NCBI GenBank assembly: GCA_020444165.1
Contig: JAHLLK010000131.1
Coordinates: forward strand, 1-9,148
Direction: 5' to 3'
DNA length: 9,148 nt
Source: Deltaproteobacteria bacterium
GTDB taxonomy: Bacteria; Desulfobacterota; Desulfarculia; Desulfarculales; Desulfarculaceae
The notes under the pieces are model-generated. The model ran no database searches, was not told the DNA's origin, and was given only the letters and a program-made list of their open reading frames with translations. Below, in pieces: positions 5,232 to 9,148 of the stretch; within the stretch, counting starts at the first letter, position 1; each line of letters begins with the position of its first letter. The position numbers and the translations under genes are program-made.

Positions 5232-6002
5232 CTATTTGCCTGCTTTTTTGGGCAAAGTCTTGCCGGTGTAGCCTTCCCGGTCCCGGATGCGGGCGTCGAT
5301 CTCCGCCTTGCTGTCCATGAGGAAGCGCATGGTCTTCTCCGCCGCGGCCACCAGGGGTTCCTTCTCGCCCTTGGAGATGAGAAGCGCCGGCAGGAGCATC
5401 TGGCGCCGGGCCAGGAAACACACTATCTCGTCCTCGGCATCAGGGTCCACCCCCAGCTCTTCGGCCAGGCTCAAGAAGATGTTGCCGTACTCCTGGCTGT
5501 GCTCCAGCAACTCCAGCGGCACGCCGGTATCCAAGGCCACATCTCGGGCCTTGCCCACGGGCAGGCAGGAACCGGCCACCAAATCCTTGGCGTGGGCCAA
5601 TTGGTGCACCACGGTGGAGTCGTTGGCCTGGGGCGACAGGGCGATGTAGATGGCCCGTTCGTCCTTGGCCCGGGTCTTGTTGGGGTTGATCAAAAGCCCG
5701 CCCACGGCCGGGTTCTCGTCGTACAGGCCGTGCAGCTTCGTGGCCAGGTAGGCATCCAGGTCCACCAATTTGATGGTGTATTCCTTCCCGCCCGCCGAGG
5801 CCACGCTAAGCATGCCGGCCAAATCGGCGGCGCGCGGATGTCGGGCGGGGGGAAGGTTGGTTATGCGCTGGGCGGCCTCTACCGGGTCGGGACTCACGGT
5901 CTGATCCACCAGCTCATTTTCCCGCCCCAAATGGCAGCGCTTGAACTTCTTGCCGCTGCCGCAGGGACAGGGATCGTTGCGTCCCACCTTACTCAGATCC
6001 AT
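5232..6002 (-). CDS. SEC-C motif protein with degenerate HxxxH centre, function unknown
   Basis: 256 aa. The N-terminal SEC-C zinc motif is clear: RNDPCPCGSGKKFKRCHL (residues 8-25), with ligands C12, C14, C23 and H24, as found at the end of SecA and in many accessory proteins. The remainder (about 40-250) is a mixed alpha/beta domain with no family I can name. It contains STVVHQLAHAKDL, in which HQLAH (133-137) looks like a zinc-metallopeptidase HExxH with Glu replaced by Gln, and an EHSQEYGN segment 30 residues later. No signal peptide, so it is cytoplasmic. The ATG at 6002 has GAGG 4 nt upstream, a modest site. It lies 38 bp downstream of the zinc-ribbon gene, most likely in one operon, and ends before a strong terminator. 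SEC-C assignment is confident; any enzymatic role is not. Confidence 0.85.
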   Translation of the reverse strand: MDLSKVGRNDPCPCGSGKKFKRCHLGRENELVDQTVSPDPVEAAQRITNLPPARHPRAADLAGMLSVASAGGKEYTIKLVDLDAYLATKLHGLYDENPAVGGLLINPNKTRAKDERAIYIALSPQANDSTVVHQLAHAKDLVAGSCLPVGKARDVALDTGVPLELLEHSQEYGNIFLSLAEELGVDPDAEDEIVCFLARRQMLLPALLISKGEKEPLVAAAEKTMRFLMDSKAEIDARIRDREGYTGKTLPKKAGK

Positions 6003-6040
6003 TTCGCCTCGCTTTTAGCGCCGGGGCCGCCCGTCCGCGC

Positions 6041-6310
6041 CTATTCGGGCAGAATGCAGGACTTGCCCGCATTGGGGGAATTCACCGGGAAAGGACCGCA
6101 GGTCCCCGTGTTGGGGTCATAGCGATGGCGATAGCTGGCCCGTATACCCACGGACTTGTAGGTATGGTCCCAGCCTCTTTGGTAATATCCGCATTCGTCA
6201 TTGAAGCAGACCCAAAGATTTTCCTCGCCCCAGTTCATTTCCTCGGGGGCAGCCCAACGCGACATCTTCTGTCCGCAATGGGGGCAAACGGTCTTGTCTT
6301 GCTGAGTCAT
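6041..6310 (-). CDS. Small zinc-ribbon protein
   Basis: 89 aa. Four cysteines in zinc-ribbon order: CPHC (C9, C12) and VCFNDEC (C35, C40). A conserved-looking aromatic/basic tail follows (GYYQRGW, ASYRHRYDPNTGTCGPFPV). The arrangement recalls the Ogr/Delta-like zinc-finger group and uncharacterised proteins of sulfate reducers, but I cannot assign a function. It is cytoplasmic, with no membrane segment. The ATG at 6310 has a perfect GGAGG five nt upstream. It is the first gene of a two-gene unit with the SEC-C protein, another zinc-binding-motif protein. A candidate promoter and a 5' UTR hairpin lie upstream, so it is probably transcribed apart from qmoB. Confidence 0.8.
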   Translation of the reverse strand: MTQQDKTVCPHCGQKMSRWAAPEEMNWGEENLWVCFNDECGYYQRGWDHTYKSVGIRASYRHRYDPNTGTCGPFPVNSPNAGKSCILPE

Positions 6311-6326
6311 CGGAACCTCCAGATTG

Positions 6327-6368
6327 TCCCATATCCGGCGTTTGGAGTCTCGCGTCGGCCGTATGGGA
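6327..6368 (-). other. 5' UTR hairpin of the zinc-ribbon gene
   Basis: TCCCATA (6327-6333) pairs with TATGGGA (6362-6368), extended inward by CGGC/GCCG with a 2-nt bulge. In the minus-strand mRNA it lies between the candidate promoter and the ribosome binding site. A regulatory role is possible but unsupported beyond position. Confidence 0.4.
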
Positions 6369-6392
6369 TCTTATTAATGCTTGACACCAAGT

Positions 6393-6420
6393 AATATAAG
6401 CATCCTGACCCAACTGGCAA
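6393..6420 (-). promoter_or_regulatory. Candidate sigma-70 promoter for zinc-ribbon/SEC-C unit
   Basis: On the minus strand, TTGCCA (6420-6415) and TATATT (6398-6393) each match five of six consensus bases and are separated by 16 bp. Transcription would start near 6386, about 76 nt before the ATG at 6310. The surrounding AT-rich patch stands out in a GC-rich region. Confidence 0.55.
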
Positions 6421-6440
6421 GCACCGCCCGGGCAAACCAA

Positions 6441-6521
6441 GCCCTCCCACTCCCCCAAGGGGAGGGGAGGGCCGGCGTTATGGCCATAAGGCGGGGCCGG
6501 GGTTGGCCCCGCGCTTTTTTT
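6441..6521. terminator. Cluster of inverted repeats at the 3' end of qmoB
   Basis: Three structures follow the qmoB stop. GCGGGGCC/GGCCCCGC (6491-6498/6505-6512) is followed on the plus strand by GC and seven T (6515-6521), which overlap the qmoB stop codon. TTATGGCCATAA (6478-6489) is a perfect palindrome. A C-rich/G-rich pair lies at about 6443-6472. The T tract is on the plus side, so for qmoB mRNA the stem is preceded by A's and lacks a following U tract. It is a canonical terminator only for plus-strand transcription, for which no gene is seen. It may still protect or end the qmo transcript. Confidence 0.45.
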
Positions 6522-8763
6522 AGAAACCCTTGTAGGGGTTAGGTCCGACTTCCTCGATGTTCTCCATGAACTCAGCGATCACTCCGGGGATCTTGTCCCC
6601 ATCGGTGATGGAAATCTCTTCCACGCGCACCCGGGAGCTTTCCAAGGCCAGCCGGTCCAGGGTCTCAGCGATCTTGGACATACGCACGTTGGCCAGCTCC
6701 GAGCCCTTGACAAAGTGGCACTGGTAGTCGTCGCCGCGGCGGCAACCCATCAGCATCACGCCGTCAATGCCCGAGGACAGGGCGTCGGCGATCCACACCA
6801 GGTTCACCGAGCCCAGGCAGCGCACGGGGATGAACCTAATGTAGGGGCTCCATTTGTGGCCCTTCTTGGCGGCCATGTCGATGGCCGGCAGGGCGTCGTT
6901 CTCGCACACCAAGCAGATGACGCGAGGCTTCTCCTCGTCCTCTTCCGGAACCTCGATGCCTTTGATCATGCTACCGATCTGGTCCACCGAGTAGTTCTTG
7001 AAGCTGATGATACGCTCCGGGCAGGCCCCCATGCAGGTGCCGCAACGGCGGCAGCGGGTGATGTTGGGCAGGGGGTTGGCCTTCTCGTCCTCGTTGATGG
7101 CGCCGAAGGGGCATTCCTCGGTGCAGCGCTTGCACTGGGTGCAGCGCTGCATGGCGAACTCGGGGAAGCTCATGTCGCCCGAGCGGGGATGCACCGCGCA
7201 ACCGACCTCTGCCCCCCGGATGGCCTGCATGGCCTTCAGCACAGCGCCGCAGGCGTCTTCCTTGGCCTGGCTCTGCCGCATGGGACGGCGCACGCAACCG
7301 GCGGAGTACACCCCGGTGCGGCGGGTCTCATAGGGGAAACAGATGAAGTGGCTGTCGGGCATGGCGTATTTCAAGGTGGGCAGGTTCAGGCCCTGACGAT
7401 AGTCCAGGCCCAAGACGCTCCAGGCCTCGCTATCGGCCTTGGCCTGGGCGGTCATCCGCTTGGCCTCTTCCTGGTCCATGCCGAAGGCCACCAGAGGCGC
7501 CTCCACCACCCGGGGGTTGTTGGGCTTCATGCCGGTGGCCAGCACCACCAGATCCAGCTCTTCGATGGACAAGGTGTCATCCAGGAGCACGTCGGTGGTC
7601 TCAATGTTCAGCTTGTCGCCGGCAGCGGTGATCTTGGGGTACTCGTCCTCGGGACGGCGGATGAAGATCACGCCCTGGCGCTGGGCCTCGCGGTATACCT
7701 CCTCGGACACGCCGGGGGTGCGCACGTCTTTATAGATGACGTAAACGGAGGCCTCGGGGTTCTGGGCCTTGACGTAGATGGCCTGCTTCAGGCTGACGCT
7801 GCAGCAGAAGGCCGAGCAGTAAGGCAGATGGTTCTGATCGCGGGAGCCGGCGCACTGGATGAACGCCACGGCGCTCACCGGCGAGCCATCGGATTTGCGC
7901 ACGATCTTGCCGGCCTTGGCCATCTCCTCCATCATCACGTTGGTGATGATATCGGGGTTGGAGCCGTAAGCCAGGTCGTCGGCCAGTTTCTCGGCCTCGT
8001 AGGGCACCCAACCCGTGGCCTGCACAACAGCGCCGGCCCGGAAGGTTTCGTCGTTGGCCAGGGTGATGGTGTAGTTGCCGGGGGCGCCCTCGGTCTTCAC
8101 CACGGTGGTGCCGGTGAAGACCTTGATCTTGTCGCTGGCCTCGATCTCGGCCACGAGCTTGTCCAGGCCGGTGTCCTCCAGCTCCTGGTAGGGAGCGCTC
8201 TCCGGAGCCAGCTTGGCCATCTTGCCCAGGAAGCCGCCGATCTGCGCTTCCTTTTCCACCAGGAAGACCTCGTAGCCGGTCTTGGCGGCCTGTAGGGCGG
8301 CATTCATGCCGGCCGGGCCGGCGCCCACCACCAGGATGCCCTTGGCCACCTCGCCCTCCAAATGGAAGGCTTCGAGGGGCTTGCATTTTTTCAGCTTGAT
8401 GCAGCTCAGCCGAAGATAGTCCTCCGCCAGCATCTGGCGGTCTTCCACCTCGGTGTCGTCGCCGGCGGCGCTGCACCACAGGGCCTGCTCCCGCAGGCTG
8501 GCCCGCTCCACGATCACGTCGGGGCCAAAGGCGAACTCGTCGGTCTTCACCCGGCTGGAGCAAGCGCCGATCACGATGGCGTTGACGCCTTCGGCCAGGT
8601 CGGCCTTGATCATCTCCAGGCCCTCGGGGGAGCACAGGACGTCGGCCATCTTGACCTCGGGGATGCCGCCGTCGGACTTGACTGTGCTGGCCAAGGCATC
8701 GTAGTCGAAAGCCTCGCCCATCTCGCAGCCCTTGCAGAGATAGCAGCTGTACTTAAGTTCCAT
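6520..8763 (-). CDS. qmoB: QmoB, FAD/iron-sulfur subunit of the quinone-interacting oxidoreductase complex
   Basis: 747 aa, matching QmoB length. The HdrA-like part has N-terminal Cys clusters (C7, C10, C13; LCSPEG at 43-48; GACSSRV at 66-72), the FAD-binding VVGAGPAGMNAAL (145-157) and the HdrA iron-sulfur motif CAGSRDQNHLPYCSAFCC (C304, C316, C320, C321). Two ferredoxin-type [4Fe-4S] motifs follow: CTQCKRCTEECP (541-552) and CRRCGTCMGACP (571-582). The C-terminal MvhD-like domain (about 614-735) has C620, C649, C674 and C682. The ending GPNPYKGF is as I recall it from Desulfovibrio QmoB. Qmo passes electrons between menaquinone and APS reductase (AprAB) in sulfate reduction, possibly by electron confurcation. 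The ATG at 8763 has GGAGG upstream and lies 5 bp after the qmoA stop, so the two are translationally close. Odd: qmoC does not follow. Confidence 0.95.
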   Translation of the reverse strand: MELKYSCYLCKGCEMGEAFDYDALASTVKSDGGIPEVKMADVLCSPEGLEMIKADLAEGVNAIVIGACSSRVKTDEFAFGPDVIVERASLREQALWCSAAGDDTEVEDRQMLAEDYLRLSCIKLKKCKPLEAFHLEGEVAKGILVVGAGPAGMNAALQAAKTGYEVFLVEKEAQIGGFLGKMAKLAPESAPYQELEDTGLDKLVAEIEASDKIKVFTGTTVVKTEGAPGNYTITLANDETFRAGAVVQATGWVPYEAEKLADDLAYGSNPDIITNVMMEEMAKAGKIVRKSDGSPVSAVAFIQCAGSRDQNHLPYCSAFCCSVSLKQAIYVKAQNPEASVYVIYKDVRTPGVSEEVYREAQRQGVIFIRRPEDEYPKITAAGDKLNIETTDVLLDDTLSIEELDLVVLATGMKPNNPRVVEAPLVAFGMDQEEAKRMTAQAKADSEAWSVLGLDYRQGLNLPTLKYAMPDSHFICFPYETRRTGVYSAGCVRRPMRQSQAKEDACGAVLKAMQAIRGAEVGCAVHPRSGDMSFPEFAMQRCTQCKRCTEECPFGAINEDEKANPLPNITRCRRCGTCMGACPERIISFKNYSVDQIGSMIKGIEVPEEDEEKPRVICLVCENDALPAIDMAAKKGHKWSPYIRFIPVRCLGSVNLVWIADALSSGIDGVMLMGCRRGDDYQCHFVKGSELANVRMSKIAETLDRLALESSRVRVEEISITDGDKIPGVIAEFMENIEEVGPNPYKGF

Positions 8764-8768
8764 GGTCC

Positions 8769-9148
8769 TTACCTCCCCGCCACCATTTGAATGGCCTTCA
8801 AAGCCGCGGCCGTGCCGTCTTGGACGCAGGCCACCACCTCCCGGGCGTTGCGCACCGTGCCGGCGCCGATCACGCCTGGGTGAGCCTGTACGAAGCCGTA
8901 GTCGTCATAGGTGACCTCGGCCGGGATCTTGTGCAGAGCGGTGTTGGGCTGCATGCCGGTGGCCAGAACCACCAGATCGTGCTCAGCCTTGAAACGCTCA
9001 CCGGTGGCGGTGTTTTCGCCTTCCAGCATGAGGTTGCCGCCGGCGGCTCCCTCGATCATGGCGATCTTGGATTTGACGAACTTCACACCCTCATCGGCCT
9101 TGACCTTGGTGTAGAAGTCCTCGTTGCGGTCCATGGCCCGGATGTCGA
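8769..9148 (-). CDS. qmoA: QmoA, C-terminal part (5' end beyond window)
   Basis: The frame is open to the window edge; about 126 C-terminal residues are present, starting within DIRAMDRNEDFY. This matches the HdrA/QmoA stretch that follows the FAD-binding core. Further features are DLVVLATGMQPN (the second dinucleotide-fold motif of HdrA-like flavoproteins) and the C-terminal VIGAGTVRNAREVV...GTAAALKAIQ. QmoA is the soluble FAD subunit of the Qmo complex and normally precedes qmoB in apr-qmo loci. The TAA stop is followed by qmoB after 5 bp, with the qmoB ribosome binding site at the gene's end. An internal ATG near 9134 is not the true start. Confidence in QmoA rather than another HdrA homologue comes mainly from adjacency to qmoB. 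Confidence 0.85.
   Translation of the reverse strand, partial: DIRAMDRNEDFYTKVKADEGVKFVKSKIAMIEGAAGGNLMLEGENTATGERFKAEHDLVVLATGMQPNTALHKIPAEVTYDDYGFVQAHPGVIGAGTVRNAREVVACVQDGTAAALKAIQMVAGR

Noticed and set aside
5010..6122. 370-codon plus-strand open frame
   Set aside because: It spans the terminator and lies antisense to the SEC-C gene; no ribosome site and no recognisable domain.
6715..8295. 526-codon plus-strand open frame opposite qmoB
   Set aside because: It is antisense to a certain qmoB, its composition is His/Gly/Ala/Val-rich as expected from reversed GC-rich codons, and it has no family motif.

Overview
The window looks like a chromosomal segment of a GC-rich sulfate-reducing bacterium, most likely Desulfobacterota (former Deltaproteobacteria). 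The diagnostic genes are qmoB and the end of qmoA (6520-9148, minus strand). They encode subunits of the quinone-interacting Qmo complex that exchanges electrons with APS reductase. All confidently called protein genes are on the minus strand. The long plus-strand open frames are mostly GC-driven shadows; one 64-codon plus ORF at 3221-3415 has a very good ribosome binding site and may be real.

Layout in coordinate order: an exported Gln/Pro-repeat protein (129-734); an intergenic stretch; a MarR regulator plus DUF169 gene pair (transcribed 2772 to 1393) between two inverted ~183-bp copies of a palindrome-rich repeat; the small plus ORF; a cytidylate-kinase-like/BON fusion protein (3505-4329) preceded by a 100-aa membrane-anchored protein with a TTG start (4389-4691); a 540-bp gap holding a degraded repeat copy and a strong minus-strand terminator; a zinc-ribbon/SEC-C gene pair (6310 to 5232) with its own candidate promoter; then qmoB and the 3' end of qmoA, which runs off the window.

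The most notable structure is non-coding. A complex palindromic element occurs about five times in 5 kb: 1-131, 1105-1350 (reverse), 2834-3134, 3363-3508 and a degraded reverse copy around 4783-5015. Its copies share an ordered series of hairpins. The arms of the central CTTGRCAAAA/TTTTGYCAAG stem differ between copies, yet the changes are compensated, so base pairing is kept. Two copies end exactly at, and supply, the stop codon of the adjacent minus-strand gene. Two copies in inverted orientation bracket the MarR-DUF169 pair, whose AT-richer codons suggest an acquired cassette.

The second point of interest is that qmoB is followed by hairpins and an unrelated zinc-ribbon gene rather than by qmoC, the membrane subunit that normally completes the operon.
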